NCBI GenBank assembly: GCA_963756575.1 | Contig: CAVWOM010000001.1 | Location: 124,001 to 188,000 of the forward strand | Direction of reading: 5' to 3' | Length of the DNA: 64,000 nt | DNA from: Palsa-504 sp963756575 | GTDB taxonomy: Bacteria > Actinomycetota > Actinomycetes > Streptosporangiales > Streptosporangiaceae | Program-made: the position numbers and the translations under genes | Notes under the pieces: model-generated | What the model was told of the DNA's origin: nothing | What the model saw: only the letters and a program-made list of their open reading frames with translations | The model's database searches: none | Shown: in pieces, positions 1 to 11,281 of the stretch | Position numbering within the stretch: the stretch's first letter is position 1 | How the letters are laid out: every line of letters starts with the position of its first letter

Positions 1-2201
1 GGCTGCTGGTTTACGACAACGCGGCTCAGCCACTTGAACTGAAGCCCTACCTGCCCATCTGCCCGCCAAATGGTCACATCCTCATTACCTCGCGGCTGCA
101 GAACTGGCCTGCCTACATCGAGAAGGACAGCGTGGCGGTCTCGCCTTTCACCAAGGACGAAGCGGTCAGCTTTCTGTGTCGCCGGGTAGCGATCCTGGGT
201 GCGGACCGAGAGCTCGGTACCGACGAGAACGAGCGCCGGATCAGCGAAGCAGGACGTCTAGCCGAGACACTGGGATATCTGCCTATCGCGATCGAACATG
301 CCGCCGCCTATTTGACTGAGACCGGTCACAGCGTGGATGGCTACCTCAGCCTCTTCGAGGAGAACGCTCACCGGCTGCTGAACGAGCAGTCGGGAGAATT
401 CCCCGCATCGGTGGCGGCCACGTGGACGATGTCGACCGAGTTGCTGACCCCTGACGCTGAGCACCTGTTCAACCTGTGTGCGTTTTTCTCCCCCGAGCCG
501 ATCGCTGTGGAGCTGTGCCTCAATCATGCCCGGGCTATCAGTGACCCGCCGGGGCTGCGCGAGCTTCTTTCCTCCTCGCCTCGGTTTCGGGCCGCGGCCA
601 CCCAGATGAACCGGTTGTCGCTGGTGAAGGTGGACGGGGCCAGGGACCAGATTCAGATGCACCGGGTCGTGCAGGCCGTCACCCGGGGTCAGCTCAGGCA
701 GAACGGGCTGGACGCGTTCATGGCCTATCGGGACGCCGTTGACATCTTGCTGGCTGAGTCTAATCCTGGTAACCCCGATCGAGCCGGTTTCGACGCTGCC
801 TATGACCTGTCGCTACAGCACCTGGAGTCCGATCGCAACTTCCTCAACACACCTAACCCAGCGCTGCGGCGTCTCTTCATCGACCAGATACGTCGGCTGC
901 ACCTGCGCGGTGGTCATGTCGAGGCGACACGGTTTGGCCAGGACATACGTCGGGTCTGGCTGGACCGGCTCGGCCCGGGCGACCTGCACGTGCTGGCCCT
1001 TTCGGTCGAGGTAGCGATCGCGATGCAGCTAGGCGGCCGCGCCGCCGACGCCCGCAGGCTGATCCTCGAGACGCGGGCGATGCTGGATGAGCTCAACGTC
1101 GGCCAGGATGAGATCCCCCAGGATCAAGTTGAGGTCGCCCTGCTCTGCGACAACGTCTACGGTTCCGACTTGCGCACCCGGGGCCAGTTCAACGAGGCGC
1201 TCGAACTCGACCGCGTACTGCTGCCCAAGTTCGAGGCGGTCTTCGGCTCGGATCACGAACGCACCCTCAACGTGAGGAACAACATCGCCGCCGATTTCCG
1301 GCGCCTCGGGCGTTTCGGTGAAGCGCTTGAGATCGACCAGCGCACCTTCGATGACCGGTGCCGGATCCTTGGCCCTGCCGACCCGCGCACGCTGGCCTCC
1401 CAGGACATGGTGGCCATCGACCTGCGCGGGCTGGGCCGCTACCAGGAATCGCTCGACGTCGCGCGCAAGGTCGTCGGGGCGTTCGAGGCCTCCGGCGGCC
1501 GGGAGAATCCCGACTGGCTCAACGCGCGGACGGGTTTTGCCGCCGCGCTGCGTAAGGCCGGTCACCACTGGGACGCGCTGCAGTGGAGTGAGGACGTCGT
1601 CCAGCGTTACCGCGACTACCTCGGCCTGGATCACACTCATACGCTGCGGGCCGCGGCCAACCTCATCAACGACCGGCGAGCGGTGGGTGAACTCGCCATC
1701 GCCGAGGACCTGGGCATAGAGATCTACGAGCGGTCCAACGCCGTGGCTTCGCCCGTCGAGATCATGTACGCGGCCATGGTCAACCTGGCCTCCGTGCTGC
1801 GAGCGGCCGGCCACCCGGACGAGGCTCGCCCGCTCGACCAGCAGGCCCGGGAGGCACTCATGGGCATCTACGGCGACCAGCACCCCTTCACGCTGGCGGC
1901 CAGCATCAACTACGCCTCCGACCTGGCCGCGTGCGGCGAACTGGCCGACGCCATCAGGATCGGCCAGGACACTCTGGCCAACTGCCGCAGCACGCTGGGC
2001 CCGGACCATCCGGACACCCTGATGGCCGCGATTAACCTGGCCATCGACGTAGCGGGATCGGGCGGCCAGGCGCGAGCGCAGCGGCTCCGCGAGGATACCC
2101 TGCGCCGCTACGCGGAGACGCTGACCATGGAACATCCCGAGGCCCGCACCGCTCAGCTAGGGGCCAGGCTCACCGCGGAGATCGAGCCGTACTCCTACTG
2201 A
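1..2201 (+). CDS. FxSxx-COOH system NB-ARC/TPR protein, 5'-truncated by the window edge
   Basis: The reading frame is open from base 3, so the true start lies left of the window. The first visible residues hold a Walker B-like LLVYDNA and the ILITSR strand typical of NB-ARC/STAND ATPases. A GYLPIAIEHAAAYL stretch matches the GLPL-type motif and MHRVVQAV an MHD-like element. From about codon 340 to the end there are kinesin-light-chain-like TPR repeats, for example the segments around HERTLNVRNNIAADFRRLGR and DPRTLASQDMVA. Proteins of this kind are repeatedly encoded beside FxSxx radical SAM genes; their role in the peptide system is unclear. The gene converges with the radical SAM gene and their 3' ends overlap by 32 bp. 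The FxsT assignment rests on context plus architecture. Confidence 0.82.
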   Translation, partial: LLVYDNAAQPLELKPYLPICPPNGHILITSRLQNWPAYIEKDSVAVSPFTKDEAVSFLCRRVAILGADRELGTDENERRISEAGRLAETLGYLPIAIEHAAAYLTETGHSVDGYLSLFEENAHRLLNEQSGEFPASVAATWTMSTELLTPDAEHLFNLCAFFSPEPIAVELCLNHARAISDPPGLRELLSSSPRFRAAATQMNRLSLVKVDGARDQIQMHRVVQAVTRGQLRQNGLDAFMAYRDAVDILLAESNPGNPDRAGFDAAYDLSLQHLESDRNFLNTPNPALRRLFIDQIRRLHLRGGHVEATRFGQDIRRVWLDRLGPGDLHVLALSVEVAIAMQLGGRAADARRLILETRAMLDELNVGQDEIPQDQVEVALLCDNVYGSDLRTRGQFNEALELDRVLLPKFEAVFGSDHERTLNVRNNIAADFRRLGRFGEALEIDQRTFDDRCRILGPADPRTLASQDMVAIDLRGLGRYQESLDVARKVVGAFEASGGRENPDWLNARTGFAAALRKAGHHWDALQWSEDVVQRYRDYLGLDHTHTLRAAANLINDRRAVGELAIAEDLGIEIYERSNAVASPVEIMYAAMVNLASVLRAAGHPDEARPLDQQAREALMGIYGDQHPFTLAASINYASDLAACGELADAIRIGQDTLANCRSTLGPDHPDTLMAAINLAIDVAGSGGQARAQRLREDTLRRYAETLTMEHPEARTAQLGARLTAEIEPYSY

Positions 2202-3372
2202 GCCCGGCCAGGTCGCTGGTCACCCGGTCGCTGACGTGAGTGATCAGCCGCAGCAGGTCCGCGCAGTACACGGAGGGATTGCGGAATCCTTCGCCGTCAC
2301 GATAGCGATGCGGATAGAGGCCGCCGCCGCAGACCTCCATCACCGGGCACGCCTGGCACTCGGCGGCCAGGGCATCGGCGCCCAGCTGCCTGGCCACCGT
2401 GGTGGGATGGTCGAGGGCGGCGTCGAAGCTGCCGGTGAGAATGTGCAGCCCCGTATCGGCAGCCCCGGGATAGGCCGAGCTCAGCGAGTCGAGTTGCTTG
2501 ATCGTGCCGTCCGTGTCGACCACGATCAGCGTTTCGGGTTGCAGGCCGAGGACCTCTACCGCGCCCGGGCCGCCCAGGATGAGCTGGATCAGCTCGGTGA
2601 ACAAGCGGATCTGCGTCTCCTGCACCGGGGCGGAGTACCAGCGGTCGAAGACTTCGATCAGCCAGTCGCCGTGGCCGGTGCCTGGGGGCGGCGAACTCCA
2701 GTTCGCGTGCGGCAGGAGCAGATCCAGTGCCGGGGGACTGAACTTCAGTAGCGATTCGTAGGTGGCGACCGGGTCGTTGGTGACGTCGACCACGCACAAG
2801 ATGCCGCCGTAGATCTCGCGGAACTCGGGCGAGCCGAGCAGGAGCAGGCCGTCGGCTACGGCGTTGTAGCTGTTACGGCCGCTGGGATACAAGCGGTGGC
2901 GTCTGGTGGCCTCGGCGTCGCCGTCCAGGCTGACGCCGACACCGATGCCCAGATCGCGGAGTGCTTCCAGCATGGGCCGGCGGAGGAGCGTCCCGTTGGT
3001 CTGCATCGTGAAGTTGACCTGGGCCGGTATCTGGGCGTGGAACAACCCGGTTAGCTCGGTGAGCCACCTGGCTCCGGTCAGCAGTGGCTCGCCACCGTGC
3101 AGGATGACGTCAACGCTGGACAGCTGGTGCGTGCTGACGTGCTCGCCGATGCGCTTGGCGGTCATCTCGGTAATCGCTGGGCTCATCATCCGGGGCATCT
3201 GGCGCCAGCTCTGGTCGGCCGTTTCGTACATGTAGCAGTACGTGCAGGCCAGGTTGCAGCGACTGTGGACCTTGAGGATGAACTGCTGAAACGGTACCGG
3301 CTGGTGGCCGCGCTCACGCGCCTCGGCGACGTCGAGCTGCTGCAGCGGCCACGGGGCGAGATGCGCCGTCAT
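2170..3372 (-). CDS. fxsB: Radical SAM/SPASM cyclophane synthase, FxsB family
   Basis: A 400-residue radical SAM protein. Near residue 37 it has the [4Fe-4S] motif CNLACTYC (CX3CX2C), followed by YMYETAD, which is characteristic of FxsB. The C-terminal SPASM-like part holds CQACPVMEVCGGG and a final Cys near PSVYCADLL, the pattern for auxiliary clusters. FxsB enzymes crosslink an aromatic side chain of the precursor to the beta carbon of a residue two positions on, giving a three-residue cyclophane. The ATG overlaps the end of the hydroxylase gene by 4 bp, so the two are probably translationally coupled. Its substrate is almost certainly the small peptide encoded at 5173-5343. Family confidence is high; the exact crosslink is inferred. 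Confidence 0.9.
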   Translation of the reverse strand: MTAHLAPWPLQQLDVAEARERGHQPVPFQQFILKVHSRCNLACTYCYMYETADQSWRQMPRMMSPAITEMTAKRIGEHVSTHQLSSVDVILHGGEPLLTGARWLTELTGLFHAQIPAQVNFTMQTNGTLLRRPMLEALRDLGIGVGVSLDGDAEATRRHRLYPSGRNSYNAVADGLLLLGSPEFREIYGGILCVVDVTNDPVATYESLLKFSPPALDLLLPHANWSSPPPGTGHGDWLIEVFDRWYSAPVQETQIRLFTELIQLILGGPGAVEVLGLQPETLIVVDTDGTIKQLDSLSSAYPGAADTGLHILTGSFDAALDHPTTVARQLGADALAAECQACPVMEVCGGGLYPHRYRDGEGFRNPSVYCADLLRLITHVSDRVTSDLAGLSRSTARSPR

Positions 3373-5165
3373 CCGAGCCAGCTTGCTAGGTCCAGCGGAT
3401 CGTACCCGGCGCCCAGGCAGCCATGGACCTCGAACAGCATGGACAGGCGGGTGGCGAAGGCGTCCGCGAGCGGGGGCGCGGGGAGCTGGTGCAGCGCGAG
3501 GCCCAGGCCGACCCAGGCTTCCGGCTGCGGGTCAGCCGATTCGCTGATCAGGTCCCGGTATCCGCGCACCGCCGCCTCGGCTGCCCGGCTGAACAGCAGG
3601 CGGTCGGCCTCGGAGAGCGGGAGGATCCCGTCGTCGAGCAGGTCGCGGTACCGCGCCGGCTCGAGGTAGCGCATGTTCAGCAGGCGGCTTCGGACGTTCG
3701 AGCCGAGCTTGCGGGCGTCTTCGGCTATCCAGGTGCCCGGCAGGCCTGACCCGGGGAACGGCTTACCCGCGCGGTAAGCCTCGGCGAGGCTGGCCGCGCC
3801 GGGCGCGTCGACCGCCACGTGCTGGAGCTGCCAGGTCAGCCAGTGATCCAAGGCGGCTTCCCGGGCGATCTCGAGGGCGCCGTCCGGGACCGGCTCAACG
3901 GCCAGGCGCTGCCCCTCGGCCCGCAGCAGCTCGGTGAACCGCTCGCCCTCCGCGGTCAGGCAGCTGGTCTGCCGCAAGGTGTCCACGGCCGCCTCGATCG
4001 CCGGCCGCCAGCGGGCGAACTGCGCCTGAGCGCGGAGGATGTCGTCTGGTTCGCTCTCGGCGTGCCGCTGGGCGGCCCAGAAGCGGACGATGCCGACGTG
4101 CGCGTAGATCCCCTGGAGGAGCCCTCCGGCGGGCCGGGGATCCCGGCGCCAGGGGGCGTAGACCGTGTCCCCGCCGGAGGTGGCCAGCGGCACCAGGTCG
4201 AGCAGCCCACATAGCTTGACGTGTTGAAACTCGTGAACGAGCGTCTCCGCGAGGATCACCGGGTCGGGCGGCCAGGAGGTCGCGATGGCGCCGAACGCGG
4301 CCGGGCTGGTCGCGGTGATCAGGTCGGTCTCCGAGTGCGGGGTCAGCGGGACGATGACCGCCACCCCGGCCGCGACCGGGCCCGCGGCCCAGCGGTGCTC
4401 TTGGACCAGCACCTCGAACGCGGACCGGACGCGCGGCCGCCACTGCTCCAGCTGGCCGGCGTCCAGGCCGGCCGACATCGGGAGCGGGTACCGGTCCAGG
4501 TACGGGTCGTCCGTCACCAGCAGGACGTCCCAGCTGAGCCCGTCGGTCTCGGCGTGCACCGCGGGCGTGCCGTGCCAGTACGGCACGGGTGGCGCCAGTC
4601 CGTAATCCGGGGCCAGGATGGTCCGGGCCAGCATCACATCGTCTCCGGCTGCCAGCTGGCCGCCGTCGTAGCGTAGCCGGATCCAGGCCGGCTCGTCGCT
4701 GACAGTCTCACCGGTGACCGCTATCCGGCCCAGGCCGGGCAGCAATACATAGCCGTCGCGGATCGGGACGTCGAGCTCGAAGGGGACACCGGCACGGACC
4801 GCCGCCGAGGCCGCCGCGCAGGCCAGGTAGGCGAAGTCCGGAGGCGTGCCCTGGTCGAGGTGTATCAGGCCGTCATTGGCCCATCCGCCGAAGTGAGGCA
4901 GACCCAGCAGCCATGAGAAGGTAGCTGGGTCGGCTTCCTGAACCTGGGTGAGCAACTTGTAGCCGACCCGAAAGGCGGCTATCGCGGGCTCGGTTGGATC
5001 GGCGTCTCCAGTGGCTCCGGCGATAGCGTGCAGCAGCATGGTGTGCTTGCTCTGCTGCGCCTCGCGCAGCAGGCGAACGACGTCTGAGTCTCCCTCGCCA
5101 GCAGCAAGTGCGGCGAATGCCGTTTCCGGCAGCTTATGGGTCTCGAGCGCGGCGACCCGGTTCAT
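3369..5165 (-). CDS. aKG-HExxH-type peptide beta-hydroxylase of the FxSxx cluster
   Basis: A 598-residue protein with the motif LVHEFQHVKL near residue 310, a HExxH metal site. In this family, known from fused and stand-alone FxSxx-type clusters, the HExxH motif belongs to an alpha-ketoglutarate-dependent fold that hydroxylates a beta carbon of the peptide, not to a protease. The longest open frame begins 45 bp upstream at 5210, but that would overlap the precursor gene. I choose ATG 5165, just after the precursor stop, with AGGA about 12 bases upstream. The gene lies between precursor and radical SAM gene on one strand. Here hydroxylase and radical SAM are separate overlapping genes rather than one fused protein. 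A decayed copy of its 3' end is found at 5894-6210. Confidence 0.8.
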   Translation of the reverse strand: MNRVAALETHKLPETAFAALAAGEGDSDVVRLLREAQQSKHTMLLHAIAGATGDADPTEPAIAAFRVGYKLLTQVQEADPATFSWLLGLPHFGGWANDGLIHLDQGTPPDFAYLACAAASAAVRAGVPFELDVPIRDGYVLLPGLGRIAVTGETVSDEPAWIRLRYDGGQLAAGDDVMLARTILAPDYGLAPPVPYWHGTPAVHAETDGLSWDVLLVTDDPYLDRYPLPMSAGLDAGQLEQWRPRVRSAFEVLVQEHRWAAGPVAAGVAVIVPLTPHSETDLITATSPAAFGAIATSWPPDPVILAETLVHEFQHVKLCGLLDLVPLATSGGDTVYAPWRRDPRPAGGLLQGIYAHVGIVRFWAAQRHAESEPDDILRAQAQFARWRPAIEAAVDTLRQTSCLTAEGERFTELLRAEGQRLAVEPVPDGALEIAREAALDHWLTWQLQHVAVDAPGAASLAEAYRAGKPFPGSGLPGTWIAEDARKLGSNVRSRLLNMRYLEPARYRDLLDDGILPLSEADRLLFSRAAEAAVRGYRDLISESADPQPEAWVGLGLALHQLPAPPLADAFATRLSMLFEVHGCLGAGYDPLDLASWLG

Positions 5166-5172
5166 CGGTTTT

Positions 5173-5343
5173 CTATATCCTTGCGTTAAAAGAGCTAAGC
5201 GGCACGCCATTCTTCTTTAGGCGTTCCCGGTAGAGCGCAATAGAGTGTGCGAGCGGGGTGTCTCCGAGCTCCGCCAGCTGGTCCAGCGTAACGTCTCTCA
5301 GGTCGGGGATTGCTGTCTCCATGCTCTGCGGTGACATGGTCAT
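5173..5343 (-). CDS. fxsA: FxSxx-COOH type RiPP precursor peptide (variant core FNARI)
   Basis: A 56-residue ORF. It starts at ATG 5343 (a second in-frame ATG is at 5337) with GGAG six bases upstream, and it stops 7 bp before the hydroxylase start. The leader holds TAIPDLRDVTLDQLAEL and an ALYRERLKKN helix; the C-terminus is PLSSFNARI. Members of the FxSxx family end in Phe-X-Ser-X-X at the carboxyl terminus and are crosslinked at Phe by FxsB. Here the third position is Ala, so the core reads F-N-A-R-I. Position, size, leader style and the very C-terminal Phe make the assignment strong. A related leader sequence occurs in the decayed copy at 6210-6300. A possible TATATT -10 element lies about 20 bases upstream of the start. 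Confidence 0.85.
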   Translation of the reverse strand: MTMSPQSMETAIPDLRDVTLDQLAELGDTPLAHSIALYRERLKKNGVPLSSFNARI

Positions 5344-5893
5344 ATGTATCTCCGAATATAGAGCAGAAAAGGTGAGACCGTCTTCGTCGACGTTCCGAAG
5401 GTGCGCCGACGAATCACGGACTCAGACCGCATGACGCCACAACGGCACCAGTGATTGATGCCATGGCGGCCTCTGGTCTCAAGCTAACCAGACCGGCAAG
5501 AGGCGTGGCGGAAGTAGTGAAGCCAGCGGCGACTAAAGACAGGCATGGACGAAATCGGGCAGATTGTGACCATATTGTCGTCTCTGTGAGATCTTTTCGT
5601 GATGTTCGTCATTTACGACAAGCTCGGAGCTGATTGCGAGCGGACAATATTCCCCACGGTGATCATTCTCGGAGTTCACACGAGCCACGCGAAATGCTGC
5701 TCCTCCGACAAGCGATGCGGATAGCAGCGCGCCGACACCTAGTTGCTCATTTACTGGGCATGCATAGCGTGGGCAGGCTGCTATTCATGGATCGTTTTAA
5801 ATTTGATCGTATTAGAGTGGCGGCCACTTTGATGCGTATGTTTCCGAATAAGGAATGCCGCTCCTTGAAATAAATCCTAGTTCTGGGGAGTCG
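5344..5893. other. Gene-poor stretch upstream of the FxSxx operon
   Basis: About 550 bp, lower in GC than its surroundings. Two short plus-strand ORFs (5451-5633 and 5634-5873) have no recognisable domain, no good ribosome binding site and a composition unlike the neighbouring genes, so I do not call them. The part next to 5344 presumably carries the precursor operon promoter. I see no insertion sequence ends or RNA gene. Confidence 0.5.
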
Positions 5894-6310
5894 CTAAGGT
5901 TGAAACCTTCGAGTCGCTTGCCTCCAATCATCCACGTCCAGCGGATCGCATTCGGCGCTCAGTAACCGTGGACTTCGAACAGCACTGGTAGGCGGGTCGG
6001 CGAAGGCCTCCGCGAGCGGCGACGCGGGGAGCTGGTGCAACGCCAGGGCTAGGCCGACCCAGGCCTCCGGCTGCCGATCAGCAGACTCGCTGATCAGGTC
6101 CTGGTAGCTGCGTACCGCGTCCTCGATCGCCCGGCTAAGCAGCAGGCGGTCGGCTTCGGTGAGCGGCAGGGCCTGGTCGGCGAGTAGCACGCGGTACCGC
6201 ACGGGCTTGAGGTATTGCAGAGAGGTGCCGAGTTCCGCTAACTGGTCGAGCGGGGATACTCCTCAGATCGGGTGTCGCCGTCACCTTGCGCAGCTCCTCG
6301 CCGTGCTGTC
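5894..6310 (-). pseudogene. Decayed second FxSxx cassette: precursor leader joined to a hydroxylase C-terminus
   Basis: Read on the minus strand, this stretch first encodes a precursor-like leader (TPDLR..., then PLDQLAELGTS after a frameshift). It continues without a gap into LQYLKPVRYRVLLADQALPL, which matches MRYLEPARYRDLL near the end of the HExxH hydroxylase. The match runs on through SYQDLISESAD and EAWVGLALALHQLPASPLAEAF. It is then broken by a frameshift: RLPVLFEVHGY lies in another frame, while ECDPLDVDDW is back in the first. The region therefore looks like a duplicate precursor-hydroxylase pair in which an internal deletion removed the core peptide and most of the hydroxylase. An out-of-frame ATG with a good GGAGGT site lies near 6316. 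No functional product is expected. Confidence 0.8.
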
Positions 6311-6378
6311 TTCCCGCGAAGTCATACACACCTCCGGCTGAGGTAGCGGGGCAAGGGTAATATCTCCTGATCACTCCT

Positions 6379-6405
6379 AGTGTTCAATGTGTTGCGTTAT
6401 GAACA
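6379..6405. promoter_or_regulatory. Dyad GTGTTCA-N13-TGAACAC
   Basis: A perfect 7-bp inverted repeat with a 13-bp spacer lies in an AT-rich intergenic stretch between the decayed RiPP cassette and treX. A second hairpin, CTCCTTA-CGTAAT-TAAGGAG, lies at 6435-6454. Size and spacing fit a binding site for a dimeric regulator, possibly for the old cassette promoter. No regulator is encoded beside it, so the role is a guess. Confidence 0.35.
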
Positions 6406-6618
6406 CAGGAAATATTGTTCGAGTCATTTAACTTCTCCTTACGTAATTAAGGAGCCACTATAAGTAACGAAATCGTGTGCTTGTGACAGATAGTTAGGGT
6501 TCGTGATGCTGGATCGTTACACTGACTGTTCCTGAGATGCTTTCCGGCCTCGAGCCGGGGTCGGCGCAGCTCTGTGTGATCGCCGCCGGGATGGGAAGGT
6601 GTGTGATGATCGGAGCGC

Positions 6619-8764
<2,146 letters not shown>

Positions 8765-8772
<8 letters not shown>

Positions 8773-11281
8773 GTTCACCACCGGACGGACTCAGCCGGTG
8801 TCCACCTACCGGCTGCAGCTCCGCGACAGCTTCGGGTTCGGCGCGGCCGCGGCCCAGGCCGGCTACCTGGCCGCGCTGGGGATAACGCACGTCTACCTGT
8901 CGCCGATCCTGCAGGCCAACCCGGGCTCGCCGCACGGATACGACGTGGTGGACCATTCGCTGGTCTCGGCCGACCTCGGCGGCGAGGCCGCGTTCCGCGA
9001 CATGGTGGCCGAGTTCCGCCGGCACGGCCTGGGCGTGGTCGTCGACGTGGTGCCCAACCACATGGCCCGGCCGGTGCCCGAGACGCTCAACCGGCAACTG
9101 TGGTCCGTGCTCTACTCCGGGCGGCAGTCGGAGTTCGCGCACTGGTTCGACGTCGACTGGGACGCGCAGGAAGGCAAGCTGCTGCTGCCGATCCTGGCCG
9201 GGCCGCTGGAGGAGTGCCTGCGTGACCTCATCATCGACACGGCCCCGCGGACCCCGGAGAACCCCGGGCACCGCGGCCCGGTGCTGCGCTACTTCGACCA
9301 CGTGCTCCCGCTCCGCGACGGCGTCGCCGACCTGCCGCTCATGGTGCTGCTAGCTCAGCAGCACTACCGGCTCACCGACTGGCACGACGCGGCCACCCAG
9401 CTCAACTACCGGCGCTTCTTCGACATCGACTCGCTGATCGCGATCCGGGTCGAGGATCCCGACGTGTTCGCCGCCACCCACGGCGTGCTGCTGCGCCTGG
9501 TGCGCGAGGGCCTGATCGACGGCCTGCGGGTGGACCACCCCGACGGGCTGGCCGACCCAGAGGGCTACCTGGCCCGGCTGTCGGCCGAGACCAGCGGCGC
9601 CTGGGTGGTGGTGGAGAAGATCCTGGCGCACGGCGAGGAACTGCCCTCCTGGCCCTGTGCCGGCACCACCGGGTACGACGTCCTCGGCCTGGTCGGCGGC
9701 CTGTTCACGGACCCCGCCGGTGACGGCCCGATGGCCGACGAATACGTCCGCTTCACCGGCGGCAAGCAGAGCTTCGCCGAGGTGGAACGGGACGCCAAGC
9801 GCGACATCGCCGACGGCACCTTCGCCGCCGAGCTGGCCCGGCTGACCCGGATCTTCGCCCGGGCCGGGTACCCGGCCCTGGACGGTTACGACGCTGCTGA
9901 CCTGCACGACGTGCTGGTCGCCCTGCTGGCCGGGTTCCGCGTCTACCGGGCTTACGTGACCCCGGGCGAGCCGCCGTCGCCCGCCGCGGTGGCGGCGGTG
10001 ACCGAAGCCGCCACCGCGGCCCGGGACTACCTGGAGGAGCGCCTGCATCCCGCGCTGGACGCGGTCCGGACGGCCGTGCTCGGCCTGGACGAGACGGCCG
10101 AAGACGCGGACCAGCAGGCCGCCCGGGACGAGCTGATCGTGCGGTTCGGACAGACCACCGGGCCGGTGCTGGCCAAGGGGGTCGAGGACACCGCGTTCTA
10201 CCGGTGGTCGCGGCTGATCTCACTGAACGAGGTGGGCGGCGACCCGGCCACCTTCGGCATCAGCCCGGGCGAGTTCCACGCCGAGGCCAGCCGGCTGGCC
10301 CGGCGCTGGCCGGCCACCCTGACCACGCTGTCCACGCACGACACCAAGCGCGAGGAAGACGTCCGGGCCCGGCTGGCCGTGCTGTCCGAGTATCCCCACG
10401 ACTGGGGACACCAGGCGGCCGAGTGGCACGGACTGGCCCGCTGGCTCACCGACGGAGCCGCCGCCGAGGCGGCCGAACGGGCCCCCGAGCCCGACCTCGA
10501 GTACCTGATGTGGCAGACCCTGGTGGGCGCCTGGCTGATCGGGCCCGAGCGGCTGACCGAGTACCTGGACAAGGCGATGCACGAGGCCAAGACGCGGACG
10601 TCCTGGACCGTGCGCCGCCCGGGTTACGAGTCGGCCGTTCTCGGCCTGGCCGGCGCCGTGCTCGGCGACCCGGAGCTGACCGCGGGCATCGCCAGCTTCG
10701 TGGCCCGGATCGCGCCGGACGCGCGGGTCAACACCCTCGGCGCGAAGCTCGTGCAGCTCACCATGCCCGGCGTGGCCGACGTCTACCAGGGCTGCGAGCT
10801 GACCGGGCTGTCCCTGGTCGACCCGGACAACCGCCGGCCGGTCGACTATCAGCGCCGCCGCCGGCTGCTGACCGCGCTCGAGGCCGGCCCGGACCAGGCG
10901 ACCGGCCTGGACGCGGAGAAGCTGTTCGTGACCTCGCGCGCGCTGTGGCTGCGGCGCGATCACCCGGACTGGTTCGGCGGGAACTACACCCCGCTGGCGG
11001 CCGAGGGACCCGCCGCCGAGCACGCGTTCGCGTTCGGCCGCGGCGATCACGTGGTCACCGTCGTCACCAGGCTGCCCGGCGGCCTGCGCCGGCGGGGCGG
11101 CTGGGGCGACACCGCCCTGCCGCTGCCCGAAATACACTGGCGTGACGTGCTCACCGGCGCCAGGCACGCCGGGCTGAGACCGCCGCTGGCCGCGCTGACC
11201 AGGCGGTTCCCGGTCGCGCTGCTGGTCCCGGAGCGGGTCTGGGAGATGGAGCAGGAATACGCCGACGGCAGCCGCCGGTGA
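8765..11281 (+). CDS. treY: Malto-oligosyltrehalose synthase TreY
   Basis: An 838-residue GH13 enzyme that isomerises the reducing-end alpha-1,4 bond of a maltodextrin to an alpha,alpha-1,1 bond, giving malto-oligosyltrehalose. The protein opens with PVSTYRLQL and has VVPNHMA. The catalytic residues are D257 in DGLRVDHPDG, E284 in VVVEKIL and D526 in STHDTKREED, a TreY-specific context. The GTG start lies inside the end of treX and the stop overlaps the treZ start (GTGA), so all three genes are likely coupled. No treS is seen in the window, so this is the only trehalose route visible here. Confidence 0.95.

Noticed and set aside
3369..5210. HExxH protein as a zinc metalloprotease
   Set aside because: The context with FxsB and an FxSxx precursor and the overall length fit the aKG-HExxH peptide hydroxylases; no third zinc ligand pattern of a protease is evident.
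5451..5873. Two short plus-strand ORFs in the gap upstream of the FxSxx operon
   Set aside because: No ribosome site, no recognisable sequence, atypical composition; the second begins directly after the first only by chance of frame.
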